Shown piece after piece: positions 1-12,491 of a stretch of 64,000 nt of DNA (position 1 is its first letter; every line of letters starts with the position of its first letter). The translations under genes and the position numbers were made by a program. Under the pieces are notes generated by a model. The model saw only the letters and a list, made by a program, of their open reading frames with translations, was not told the DNA's origin and did not search any database. The stretch spans positions 11,966,001 to 12,030,000 of the forward strand of contig CM059622.1 in assembly GCA_030435675.1 (NCBI GenBank), written 5' to 3'. The stretch is from Steinernema hermaphroditum. Taxonomy: Eukaryota > Nematoda > Chromadorea > Rhabditida > Steinernematidae.

Positions 1-790
1 AAGATGGTCAACATCGGTGATCTGGAATCGGTATGAAACTACAACTCGTTTCGAGCATATAGACCATTTAAGCTAAAACAAATATTTAAAGTGAGTAATG
101 GTACATGGCCGCAGATAATTGAGAGGGAGTGGCCCCGTACAATCGAAGTGTCAGGAAGCGATGATCCGACCGGAATGAGAGTCGAATTGAGATATGTGGA
201 ACCGGACGACGAACAGAGCGATATTGATGATCAGTCGTTGCATGAAGATCGAAGTTATGTAGATGAACCTTTGCCTGAAGAAACTTCCCATATGCGGGAA
301 TCAATCGATCCTGCTCCACAGAAGCCCTCATGTACCTTGTATCCAAGACAATCAGACCATAGGCCACCGTCCGATATCAGCGTTGAAGCAGAATTGAAGC
401 GATCTGAAGAGCCCGTGCCAGTTAAGAATATCGTTTTTGCCGCCGTTCCACCACTTCCTCAGCGCCCAACGGTTGTGAAAAAGGCTGCAGACTGTCAAAC
501 AGATGCTCAACCTCCAGCTGTGAAGCCAACGAATCTGGAGCAGCTGGCCAGAGAATTGTCGACCTTTTTAGAAAGTTCTGGAGGAATTGAGCTTACGGTA
601 AGTGTCCATAAGTCTTTTAATTCGATTGGCATTGCAACGGCTGTGCAGTCTGACTGTCACGGGGAACGACCCGTCGAGTGGGGTTCATCTTTATCAACGA
701 TCACATCTTTTACATGAACAATCGTACACACAAGAAGATGTCCAATCAGTCAAGACGCTGGAGAGAAGACTCCTTCGTCTAGGAGTATAA
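1..790 (+). CDS. Unrecognised acidic protein, 3' part of a gene entering from the left
   Basis: The window opens inside a coding exon. Reading in frame 0, an exon at 1-30 joins across an 84 nt GT-AG intron to an exon at 115-598; a 51 nt intron (599-649) follows. The exposed protein is hydrophilic and rich in Asp, Glu and Pro, with no membrane segment. It ends in a helical stretch around LEQLARELSTFLESS. The 3' end is ambiguous. The third exon either runs to a stop at 715-717 or splices again and ends with an Arg/Leu-rich helix and a stop at 788-790. I do not recognise the family. A second frame near 690-780 also looks coding (FIFINDHIFYMNN), so the last exons need transcript evidence. That an exon exists here is fairly secure; its identity is unknown. 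Confidence 0.5.
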
Positions 791-1535
791 ATGTCTGGGT
801 TTCAGCGGGCATGTTTAGACTGTCTCAAGAGGGCCAAGTCAGAGTCTGTCCTCGACTGTGCAAACAGTCTGCTTCCCACAAGGACTCTAACAATTCTGAA
901 AGAGCAAATCTACAACTACAGACACATTTCTTTAGGTAGACGACGCAGTGGACCATCTTAAGTGCCGACATGCAAACCACTCCAATCTGTTTCCAAGCGA
1001 CACCAAGATGGCTTTTGAATTCTGCAAGAAGATGGTTTTGTCGAGCTGTGGAACGCTAGAATTCGTCTTCTACAATAATATGGTACTAGTTTGTTTCCAT
1101 TTTTTTTGTCGAAGCAACGCCATATTTAGGCTTTAGTTAGGCTGGCTGACAAAGTGGCTTCTTGGAACCCATCAACCGCTCAAAAAGTACAAATACCGTT
1201 TTGTGGTGTTGATACAAAAACTGGAACCCTGAACCCGCCCTCTACAAATGGTCATTCTGATCTACCCCAGGACTGCTTTATCTCTTAATAATAAGCATCA
1301 TTGAATATATATGGGTATGAATTCACCTTAATATGATGTGTACTGTTTACTGATGATGGCTCTGCGTTCATATGATTACCCTGTGCGAGCTAAAAGGTCG
1401 ATTCCGATGTTTCGACCTCCACCCCACAAAACCCGTGCAAGTTGTAGTGGCAGCAACCGGGAAGAACACAAAACTGTCAATTATAACCCATAATGCACAG
1501 ACAACTGAAACAAACTCAACAATGAAGGATACAAA
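791..1535. other. Gene-poor interval
   Basis: This lies between the left-edge gene and the 3' end of Nup107, which converge. Open stretches around 800-1000 could be further exons of the left-edge gene, but I could not join them in frame. Nothing else is recognisable. Confidence 0.3.
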
Positions 1536-4442
1536 TCATGGCAACATATTCGTCGAAACGTAGCACTCGAGCTCGCTCGTCAGCATGTGGTTCAATTTCC
1601 GTAGCTGCTCCTTCGTCAGAATCTCGTAATACCGACTCTTGCAGTCCACCAGTGTTGCTGCGAGTTCCACTAACGCTTCGTGTTCCCCGCTTTTCGAATA
1701 CAAGTTGATCAACATCATGCAGATCTTCACAATGTACGCGCGCCTAATCCCAGCCAGTTTGGTCGCTCGCTCAGTTTCCTTTTCATCTTCGCTCAAATTG
1801 GTGGCAACGAACAGTTGGGTTTCAATGTCAAGTAGGTAGGACAGAGCATTGACTGCTTCCTGAAAAGCAGGTTTGTGACGCAATGGAAATGGAATGGTAC
1901 CTTCTTGCAGTTAAGGCGGTGCTGGCCCTGTCGTTCAATCTTTTCCTTGGCTATCCGGCGCTCATTCGCATACTGATTTTTCTGTGTCACGGTCAGCTTG
2001 TCATACTTGCTGCGCAGGAGAGGTTCGGGCATCGCGGGGATTTCTTTATCCCATTGGCACTGCCATGTTTCGTACAAGTCAAGAGCGGTCTGAAATTCTG
2101 CTGATTAGCTGTGCAGCAAGAAGGTGAGACTCACGTAGTAGCTCTTGTAATGGGAGAATTCGTTGATGTAGTCAGCACACTGTGGCGATATCTCTTTCTT
2201 TAGATCAGACCAATATTCGGTAACGACATCTTCCAAGTCCTTCTTGATTGTTTGATTGATAACTTCCATCAGATCGGTTCCCAGATCCAAACGCTCGATT
2301 TCGAAAAACAGCCGCAGCAGGCTGTTCGCTTCGACCATTGCACGGATTGCTGTATCTTTGCCTTGGTACAAGAGATACGGGAAAACGTTGAAGATCTTCA
2401 GAGTTGTCGAATCGTCGGCATCTGGCTTCGCATTTTCGGCAAGAACTTTGTCATAAACCTTTTCACACACTTCAGTGGGATTGAATCCCGCCTGTTCCAC
2501 TTTGACGAGAACGAGTCGTCTAAAATCGCTGGATTCTTCGAGATCTGAAGTAGCGTTTACTACAGTGTATGAAATGAAATGTCACCTCATACCGTACAGC
2601 ATGTCGACAACACCGGAGAGGGCTTCATCTTTGGGAAGGTGCGAGATATAGAAAGGAATAAACGTCAAAAAGTTCATATCCTTCAAAAGTTCGATATAGT
2701 ATCTGAGCAACTGATGTAATTCCTCTTCCTGAATTGCGTTTGAATACACACAACATGAAGACAACTGACCTGGAAGGATGATGAAGACGCTTTGAACATG
2801 AGTGACAAGTGAACGAAGAAGCGTAGGACCTGAGCTTGAGTGTTAAGCCCTCCGTTGTTCTTCATTTCTTTTGTCCATTCGAGCATATACGAAACAGCCC
2901 GTTCAGAGTCTTCAACAGTAACGAATCGATACACTTGATAATACGGCAGCTTCTCGGTCTAAACATCACTCAATAGCGATAGGCGACGAATGTTCGCCAC
3001 CTGTGTGATTTCATCGAAGATGGCTTCAACGGAAAGGTCATTTGCTGCATCAGTTTCCATGTTATTGCCATTAGTCTTGTTCGTCAATGCGGCGTCTAGG
3101 CGGGATTCCAAGGAGGCGTTTAGGAAAGTGAACAGTTTATGAGTTGTTTCATTTGAGAGCGACATGAGAGGCTCGATTTCACCGACTAGCAAGGCTAGCA
3201 TGATCCGTTCGGTGGCAGGAAGTGGGGAGTCGTCCTAAATACACAACTGTAGTAGCTGGTGTTATAAAGCTAGTTGAAAACGGCAACTACCGGGGCAGGT
3301 GCTTCACCTGTTCCAAACTGCAAATTCACCACAGCGGTCATACGACTGTAATGAGTGAAGTGAGTGACTTTGATCTAGGATTGAACATCTCCCTAATTCC
3401 ATAATTTCGAAATTAAGAACGATAAGGTGTTTAATCCATATAGATACGAAGAAGCACACGAGAAATTCCAACTTACTTGAGAAATGATCTGTTTGGCCAT
3501 CTCCTTGAACTCCAGTCTAGCCTTGTACAGGTCGTAGTTCTCGTGTTTCGTGTCCAAGGTCGACAGCTCTGGGTCGTTGAGGAAATCCTTATAGGCGATA
3601 AACGGAACGAGACTGGGAAAGCCGAATCTATCCAAGAGGTCTTTAACCTCAGTGTATCGGCCGCATTTCAGCAAATGAAGGATGACTTTAGCACCCTTCT
3701 CTACTCTCTCAGCATCGATGGCATTCAGTTTGGTGTTTTTGGCAAATCTGCCATCGAAATCAAGATCACATGCGTTAGGAACTGTTTGAAGGTCGAACTG
3801 CGTATTTGAGCTGTAACCTCAACTATAAACCACACAACATAAAAGGGCTGAGAGCTTACAAAATAAAACTGATATCATCGAAACTTTTGAGGTCGTGGCT
3901 GAGATCACTGAAGAACTCGGGATCTTCAAGTGCCACCTCTTCAACCCATTTAAGCAGCACCCGCAATCTGCGAAATTCGACATCTTCGCGAAGTTTTTCA
4001 GTAAGAACCGACTTCGTTCCGAATTCCTATAAACATTGCAAGACTAACTAGCAACAGTAGCAATATTGCCGAACCTTAGCTGCCTGTACTTCTGCGTTGG
4101 AGTTTATCAAACGGGCCATCAACCGATAGGCATCTCTTTCCTTCTCGAGCTGCAGAAGTGTTTCACGTAATTGATTCGCATCAACGCCCATATCATCGGG
4201 CAGCTTGCGCATCGACTGCACTCCGTAGCGGCAGCTGCTTTCGAAAGCACCCAGAAGCTTGCAAAATTCCATCTCGCCTTCTTCGCCACTGACATATTGA
4301 TGGAAGTCATGGAAAATAGCCTTCGAGACTAAAAGAGAACACTGAGATCCTGTGATAACTGACGAAACATACGATCAGCGAAGATTTGAGATATATCGAT
4401 TTCCTCCGATTGGCCCGCACTCACTGGCAAATCGAAGTCCAT
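1536..4442 (-). CDS. npp-5: Nuclear pore complex protein Nup107 (NPP-5-like)
   Basis: Scaffold nucleoporin of the Y-complex (Nup107-160), needed for pore assembly and at kinetochores in animals. Ten exons on the plus-strand scale: 4373-4442, 4075-4328, 3860-4026, 3477-3810, 3001-3234, 2770-2958, 2586-2728, 2135-2544, 1901-2100 and 1536-1859. All phases close, giving 774 aa, close to other nematode Nup107 proteins and shorter than the human one. Family landmarks in order are: the leucine-rich helical segment around ILHLLKCGRYTEVKDLLDRF, the block LLKDMNFLTFIPFYISHLPK matching the conserved central 'I.FY..HLP.D' region, and the C-terminal KEQLRKLNHML helix. No signal peptide or membrane segment. 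Introns are 34-48 nt except one of 242 nt (3235-3476). The start ATG sits 7 nt after a TTTCAG acceptor, and the LOTUS gene lies 201 nt upstream on the same strand, so it is probably the downstream gene of an operon. Symbol by analogy with C. elegans. Confidence 0.9.
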
Positions 4443-4643
4443 GTTGGATCTGAAACGAGTTAGTCATACAGCGGAGCAAGTGAGAACAAATAAGACGCAA
4501 CTTCGAATTTGCCGCTCTGAATTACAACAGTCTGTATCGCGCTCAGGTCAAGAGCTCCAAGACCCCACAATGTTATTTATTCCACCACACAGTGCACCCG
4601 ATAATAATAACAACAAACAAAGGTTACTTCGATCTCAACAGGT
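4443..4643 (-). promoter_or_regulatory. Putative operon intercistronic region
   Basis: These 201 nt separate the stop of the LOTUS gene from the ATG of Nup107, both on the minus strand. Read in the sense direction they contain AATAAA (plus-strand 4576-4581) about 60 nt after the upstream stop. Roughly 130 nt later a pyrimidine-rich TTTCAG lies just before the Nup107 ATG. That order (poly(A) signal, spacer, acceptor) is what nematode SL2-type operon junctions look like. Inference only; spliced-leader reads would decide. Confidence 0.5.
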
Positions 4644-6935
4644 CTACGAAATACTGCAGCCATCCAATTGGGGGAACTTGCGGTCATTCCACAACGGATC
4701 TGGCGCAGTTTGAACACCGATGGGCACGTCCTCGGTCAACTTCAGGAATCCCTGAATTACGAGCCAATGAACAAGTGAATAATGTGTGCCACTCCTACCA
4801 AATCACCAACATAAGCCAGTTCCAATTGACCGTCGCTGCAGGCTACCAGCTTCCGGACGAACTGGAGACAACCGCCGTAATCTTGAGGAACGGTGAATTG
4901 TGGGATGTGTCCGTAACGGTGTAGCAGGACGCGTCCGACATCGGTGACCTGCAACATACCAATATTCTCTGCAACTGAGAATTGTACATATCGCAATGTG
5001 CGATGCGTACCACAACTTACGAAAATCCTGATTCCAGCCTGCTCCTTGATGTAACTAGTCAGGAAGTCCGCGAGGAGGCGAGCATATTGAACCTCAGGAG
5101 TAACGTGTGATGGAGTGCTCGGAACACTGGCGGACATGGGTCTTTCTAATTCTTGTGCCGTCCTCATGTAGGAATAGATCAATTCCTTGCCGGGAGACTT
5201 GCACTGACCCGAAACCGCAATAACTCCTTGGAACGCCTCCTTGACAATTTCGAGTGGATTGGTTTTCTGAGTACCGAACGTTTTGTTCATCTATAGAAAT
5301 CTATTCAGTATTCAAATTTAAGCGATAGCGTACAATGTCAAGGGTAAGCTCAATGTTGTGCTCGATAAGAAGACGGGACTTCAGATCGTAATGACTGATG
5401 CTGCCGTGACGACGAACTATGTCGATTATGATTTCACGCAGGTTCTTTACCTTTCGGCCATCGGAATCTAAAAAACAAGAATCAGCAATGTTATTGTCCA
5501 CAGCATACCAAGAGCGACAAAGGTGATGTCGCCAGCTGGATGACGAGATGCTTCCATACGCACATGGCCCTTCAGCACTTCTTCGATGGCTTTGTGGCGC
5601 AGGGCCGGATTCACGCCGAGGGTGTCATAGAATTTGCCCAGCGAAACGTGAAGAGTCTTCTCGCAGAAGTTCTCCAGTTCTTCAAGAGTCACCGACCCAC
5701 AGCGACGGATTTCTTCGAGAATGGCGCCTTTTAGGACTTCGTGACCGCGGAGTTTGACTAAATTTAGCGGTTTAAAGGAAGAAAGGCAACAAATATGGGA
5801 ATACCAGGGGCGGAAGCGTTGACAGGAGGGACAGAGACGGCACGTGACTGTTTGGCGAGTGAGGTAGGGCGATTTCCTTTGGGAAACAGATGATCACGAG
5901 GTCCAATGTAAGTTATCAGGCCATTTCCGTTATGCATACGCTTGACTGTGACGTTCTCCCCCAAGCCGTACTCATACGCATCGCAGAGCGTCTTCGCGTC
6001 GCAGCCGAATTCCTCGTTAAGCTGTAGCTCAGAAACACGATACACATTTGGAATCGAAAACGTACGAAAGCAAGGGTGAGATCCATGTTCAGTCGCTTCT
6101 TTGCCTTGACAGTCAAATCGAACACATGGATCTTGTGCGAAGAACGGATAAGTTCGAGAATGGAATCCCTGGTGTTGGCTTGCACGACCGTGAGCAGATG
6201 ATTGCCGTCGAGGCTGTACTCAGCAAACAATTCGTTCGGAAAGGCAAGATTGAACGCTTCATGACGACTGCTGGCTTGTTTTGTGCCGAGGATGCGCTTC
6301 GCGTTCTCCAGAGACAAGGGGAAGCCGTGGTTGCGCACGCAGTAGAGGTCCAATTCCGAGACGCGCATCGATCCGCCACGCCGCTTGATCTCCATGAGCA
6401 GATCGTACTTAGAGGGCAGGTCTTCGTCAAGAATTTCAGCTGGCTTGAGCTTCAGCTTTCTGCTCTTTAGGGAATATGCTAGTTCTGCGGAAGGGGGTGC
6501 TGATTTCAGCGGCGGCGGTTTCACTGCCAGCGATCGTGCTCTGCGCTCGTGTCGGCGTCTTAACGACAGAGTATGAGCGGTGTCACACCTCACACGATAT
6601 TACCTTGGTTGTTCGCTAATGTCGGAGGACGAACCGGGAGCCCCACTGCTTGCAGTAGCGGCATGAACACTGACAAGTCCGTTAGGGTGCGCGGTGACAA
6701 GAGCGACATCCCTCATTGATTCCGTCTCCAAGAGGTCCCGGGCTGAGTTGAAGCCGAATTCCTCGAATGGTAAGTCCTCATTGTGGATCGCCCTGAGAGA
6801 AAACAGATGAATTCAAACGATATTATGCACTGTATACCTGTATACTTCAAGAAACTGGTAAACCGAACACGGATCGTTCGGCGGTGGAAGTGCTATACCG
6901 ATCCTATGTTGAAGTTCCGAGTATGAGTAGGACAT
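4644..6935 (-). CDS. Multi-LOTUS (OST-HTH) domain protein
   Basis: Nine exons (6838-6935, 6604-6792, 6066-6558, 5805-6027, 5509-5757, 5334-5467, 5011-5290, 4799-4974, 4644-4751) close in frame to 649 aa. The protein is built from about six units of 70-80 aa (roughly residues 8-75, 144-222, 225-305, 337-415, 420-498 and 520-615). Each has a first helix, a Gly-Ser/His-Lys turn, a second helix, and an acidic-hydrophobic 'V' strand ending near a Gly. The first (IHNEDLPFEEFGFNSARDLL) matches the LOTUS core seen in TDRD5/TDRD7, Oskar and MARF1. LOTUS domains bind G-rich or G-quadruplex RNA or the germline helicase Vasa and act in germ granules. I see no Tudor, RRM or NYN nuclease domain. A basic Arg/Lys-rich linker (residues 96-143) joins units 1 and 2. 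Introns fall at the same phase-0 site inside units 3 and 5. The start ATG lies 8 nt after a CAG acceptor. The later units are divergent, so the count is tentative. Confidence 0.7.
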
Positions 6936-8495
6936 TGCTGTCTTCTGAAATTAAAGGGGGCTGAACGGTTTCTTTCTAGGTTTAAAAACATGCGGTACAC
7001 ATTCACAAAAAAAAGGTAAGACAACAGATATGATGCGCGACAGTTTCGAGCAAGTTCCGAAAAAAAAACTGGAAGAAAGATTATCTACAGGCTCGCGACT
7101 TCACTCAATAGAATTTCCAATTAAAAAGAGCGATGAGTAACGAAAACGGAAAGTAGTTAGGTATCGTTCATATTCACTATAACGGCGACGCAGTACGTCC
7201 GATGCTGCGCCCTGAAAGTTCAATAACTACGGAAAAGCAAATAACGATGTGCTGGCTTGTTTTGTGCCGAGGATGCACTTCGGAACTACTGCGTCACCAT
7301 CGCTGCGAATATGAGCGAGCCTTAAAACTAAAAACGTTTCTTCTTGGTGGTGAGCTTCATTTCGTTTCAGGACTCAGTCATATTGCACGAACAAATAATA
7401 TTTTAGCTGCACACTCCCAGAAGATTTCAACAAGCCGGGAGATCCGAAAGAACAGGGTAGGATGATAATGAATGAAACTAAATACGGACTTCTGAAAGGA
7501 AGTTCAGCAAACCAACCTCAACGGACAGGACAGGGAAAGCGAACAAATGAGACACTGGATGCGTCGAGAGGACAGTTTTCAATTGGTGCGCGGTGGGAGT
7601 CACCACCACTCCACAACAACACAATTTGAAAACGTGTGGGAAATTTCCCCTTCGGTGCAGTGGTCATTCCGACAGTCTAGTCTAGCTGCTAGAGGTTCTA
7701 GCGGTGTTGCCACCACAGAGATGCTACCACAAGACACATCTACAGGCCACTTTGATCTCAAAAGTCATTCGTGACCAGTTGCTGATTTATCGGGGTCTCA
7801 GGAATGTCGTCCCTGGTCAGAAAGGAGGTCCCTCAAGAAACAATGAAGGGGAATCGCGGCCAAATAAGCTCCGATTCCAGAGACGTTAACATAGTAGCCT
7901 TCCCGCAGTGCAAAACTCCGCGGGTGTCATCATCGCTTCCTTCCATAGTCTTCTGGCTCCTCGGCGACATCGTCCTTATTCAGAACGGGTAATTTACCGT
8001 CAGTCCTCTAAAATTCGTCTTTGCTTGGATCTACCGAGAACTTTCCACGCCGCTCACCTTCGTTCTCTCCATCTTGCAACCGGAGTTCACGTGGAAAAAC
8101 CGGTGTCCATCGCCTTCAGAGAGAAGGAATAATATTAGAGGCGAAGCAGCTGAAGTGATCTCAAAACCGACGATTTTCGGTATTAATGAACACATAACTG
8201 CTTCCTCTCGTAAATTTAATGTCAGAGTTCTTGGTTGAAGGGCGAAGACGGTCATCGATGCTTAGAACCACGGTAGAAACAAGCGACGCTGAAGACGTCA
8301 TCATCGCCAACGCTCTTTGCCAATGAAAGACGAAGAATGACAGACCGAGCAAACGAAAAATACGGTTTCCTGCGGTCTCGGTCTCAACACGGAAATTCAA
8401 AAGTAGACCAAAAACGGTGGTTTAGACTGTCGCGCGAGTGGCAGGTGGCCTAAAAAACGACGGCTGTCGCTGAAATGCCGTCATCCGTAGGCACG
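6936..8495. other. Interval between divergent LOTUS gene and actin
   Basis: No convincing gene. It holds a 26-bp copy of LOTUS exon 3 sequence near 7249-7276, and a copy (about 7568-7784) of a sequence that recurs on the other side of actin. The many short open frames here are not supported by splice structure or composition. Confidence 0.5.
7568..7784. repeat. Actin-flanking repeat, copy 1
   Basis: This stretch and about 10243-10420 share blocks in the same order and orientation, including GTCTAGTCTAG, GTTCTAG, ACACATCT and a long match around ACTTTGATCTCAAAAGTCAT. One copy lies upstream of actin and the other downstream. It could be a small transposed repeat or a duplicated regulatory module. 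Confidence 0.7.
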
Positions 8496-10025
<1,530 letters not shown>

Positions 10026-10443
10026 AATGCGTATTGTTTCTTGTGTTCTATTAATTTTGACATAAAATGCGTGTTCCAGTAGTTTCTGTGTTTGGCTTGT
10101 TTTGGGTTTCAGCGGTTGTCGGTGGTGCTATTCTGCTTATTCTATGTTCTTATGATTATTTCCGTGGAACTACTGGGGGCAATGGAGTTTGCGATTCGAA
10201 GGTTGACAAGATCATTCAAATAAGCAGAGAAACACGGTCTCTACCTCTAGGGCAGTTTTCAGTTGATGTGCGGATTTGAAACCGTATGGAAAATTTTCCC
10301 TTTGGTCATTCTGAGTCTAGTCTAGTCGACGGTTCTAGAAGTGTTGATATGCTATCACAAGATACAGACACATCTGCAGACCACTTTGATCTCAAAAGTC
10401 ATTCGTGACCGGTTGCTGGGACGAACAATTAATTCTCTGAGTC
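10026..10443 (+). repeat. Actin 3' flank with actin-flanking repeat, copy 2
   Basis: After the actin stop there is an AT-rich 3' UTR (CATAAAATG near 10060), then the second copy (about 10243-10420) of the repeat also found at 7568-7784. It ends just before the first ATG of the palmitoyltransferase, so it may contribute to that gene's promoter. Confidence 0.6.
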
Positions 10444-11534
10444 ATGCGGATTCATGTCAGCAGTAGTATGGACAAATTCTGTGAGCGGTTATGTTCAAAG
10501 GTATATTCTGAATGTGTATCTGTGGTCATCTGTGTTCATCCTTGTTCATTTCAGCTCGTCGTTGCCGTTGTCAGCCTTTTGATAATTTCGGTGTTCCTCA
10601 CGGTATACTTCGTTTTTGTACCGTTTGAGTACTACCACAAAGGATTGTACCATTTCTTGTTCCTGTTTGTTTTCGGAATCTACTTATTCGTCAATGTCTT
10701 GTACCACTACTATCAGAGCTGTTTCAAGTCGCCTGGATTCGCGCCAAAGGTCACTTTGCACTTCTTGCTATTCTTCTACTTGCTCCATAGGTCTCTGGAA
10801 GTCCTCTCTGTTGGCAGTGCGGTCACTACAAGCCCTCGAATGCTCATCACTGCACAGAATGCAACAGATGCGTCCTACGGATGGATCATCATTGTGTCTT
10901 CATTGGGCAGTGCGTTGGACTCTACAATCATCGCCACTTCTTTCAATTCGTTGGCTTCCTGGGATTGTCCTGTTTGACGGCGGTTCTCTCTGGGACCAAC
11001 ACGTTCTGGTACAATGTGGCTATGGTGAGCTAGTTTCACTACTTCATGCGTGCTGAAGACCATGCCCATCTAGATCCCGCTTAACAACAACGAACTCGCA
11101 TTTTGCAATGTCGTCAGCGATGATTACTTTTTGAAGAGTTTGATTTGCTGGGACCGAAGAGGACTTATCGTCACGCAGCTCGTCGTATGCACGTATTCTC
11201 TCTGCCTAACGGGAATGGGTGTTGGATTTTTGTTTTTTACATGGAACGCTATTCTAATTTCCGCTGATACGACCCATGTGGACAGTACGGTATGATTGAA
11301 ACACGGTGATAGAGATAATTACATAGATTCCGAATTTAGAAAAACGGCACGTGGACAGCAATGTTCCGGTCAATGAAGAACTTTTCGAACGTGCGACAGA
11401 ACTGGGCGAGTTTCCTCGGGCTGAACAGCAGAAGACGCTCCTTCTTTTGGCACATCCTTCTTCCCTCAAGTCACGCGCCGATCGTTGGAGACCCGTCAAT
11501 AGAGAAACGGTTGTCAAGTATTTGTGTCAAGTGA
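10444..11534 (+). CDS. DHHC-type palmitoyltransferase
   Basis: Integral membrane enzyme that transfers palmitate from acyl-CoA to protein cysteines, usually at the ER, Golgi or plasma membrane. Exons 10444-10500, 10555-10749, 10791-11024, 11074-11289 and 11340-11534 give 298 aa. The cysteine-rich domain begins CWQCGHYKPSNAHHCTECN, and the catalytic Asp-His-His-Cys is at residues 116-119, followed by VFIGQCVGLYNHRHF. Four hydrophobic segments flank it (two before, about residues 20-75; two after, about 130-150 and 175-205), the family topology. The C-terminus contains NVRQNWASFLG and LLPSSHAP, resembling the ZDHHC16 tail, but subfamily is not settled. One intron is only 41 nt. The start could instead be the second ATG (residue 9). 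The p24 gene begins 182 nt after the stop on the same strand, suggesting co-transcription. Confidence 0.93.
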
Positions 11535-11716
11535 ACAAACCAGATGGATGTGCTCAATGAATATCGTTGCCCGTCGGTGGCTCGGCAAACATAGAACACG
11601 TCATCACACGCGCGCGCACCTTGCCATTATCAATGGTTTTTGCGATGCGTGCTTGCTGCTTAGAGCGGAGGCCTGCACTGTAGCCACAATCATCGGAATT
11701 GATCGATTCAGCTTCG

Positions 11717-12491
11717 ATGCTGCGGCTTCTGGTCCTTCTTCTTATTCCCTTGGTGATTTTTCTCCACAATGGAGATGCCCTGACTATTAACAGTCACATG
11801 GGATCGCTCGGTGGGGATCGCATCGGCTCTATTCTCAACTTCGACATTAGTTCGAAGTCCGAAATGCACTGTTTCTATGAGACGATCAAGGACCGGGCGA
11901 ATCTCCGAATGCGAGCAACGGCCGTGAATGGAGCCTCCAATGAAGTGCACATGAGAATCTCGTCGCCGAACGAAATCTTCAGCGAATGGTTCCAGGGAGT
12001 CGGCAAAGTGGAGTATATGGGAGAGGCCACTGAAGGAGGTCAGTCCAATGTGTTCGAATGGCTGAAGTTTTATTCATTTAGGCGATTATGAGTTCTGCGT
12101 CACTTCCAAAGTGAACTACGGCGATCTCCGAATCAATGTGGAGCTCTTTTCGTACGTGCAGGACGACATCCAGAAGGCGGTCCAGGAGCACGTGGCGTCG
12201 AATGCCATCCGAGACGATATGACGGTAATTTTCCCTTAAAGAGGCTCCTTGTCATCAAAAAACTTTTAGAAACGAATCGATCAACTCTTTAACAACACGT
12301 GGACATCCTTCTACGCCATGCGCTACTCGAATCTTATGATTCGCCGCGACGAAGCCGCCCAAGAAAGCAATCTATTCATCATCGACGTGATGAGCTCCGT
12401 CCAAACTGCCCTCTTCTTGATCGTGGCCGTCAGTCAAGTGTACACGGTTAGGAAGATGTTCAAGGTGGATGGGAGTCGAATTAGGATCTAA
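11717..12491 (+). CDS. p24/TMED (EMP24/GOLD) cargo receptor
   Basis: Type I membrane protein of COPII/COPI vesicles that selects secretory cargo between ER and Golgi. Exons 11717-12038, 12082-12224 and 12270-12491 give 228 aa. It has a signal peptide (MLRLLVLLLIPLVIFLHNGDA), a GOLD domain with two expected cysteines (MHCFYE and YEFCV, about residues 30-120), a coiled-coil segment after residue 140 containing RRDEAAQESN, and a transmembrane helix (VMSSVQTALFLIVAVSQVY) with a short basic tail RKMFK. The usual FF export signal is replaced by MF, and there is no KKXX ending. The start is the ATG at 11717, which begins the signal peptide. A cryptic donor in the last exon could join an open exon at about 12557-12695 and give a longer tail. 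Confidence 0.92.

Noticed and set aside
690..785. Resemblance of FIFINDHIFYMNN to the SNAPc subunit 3 motif
   Set aside because: Only a few residues match, the frame does not join the preceding exon, and the Cys-rich part of that family is not found downstream.
3291..3374. An 84-nt open segment inside the 242-nt Nup107 intron, with splice-like ends and correct phase
   Set aside because: Joining the flanking exons directly matches the family better; the extra residues do not resemble Nup107.
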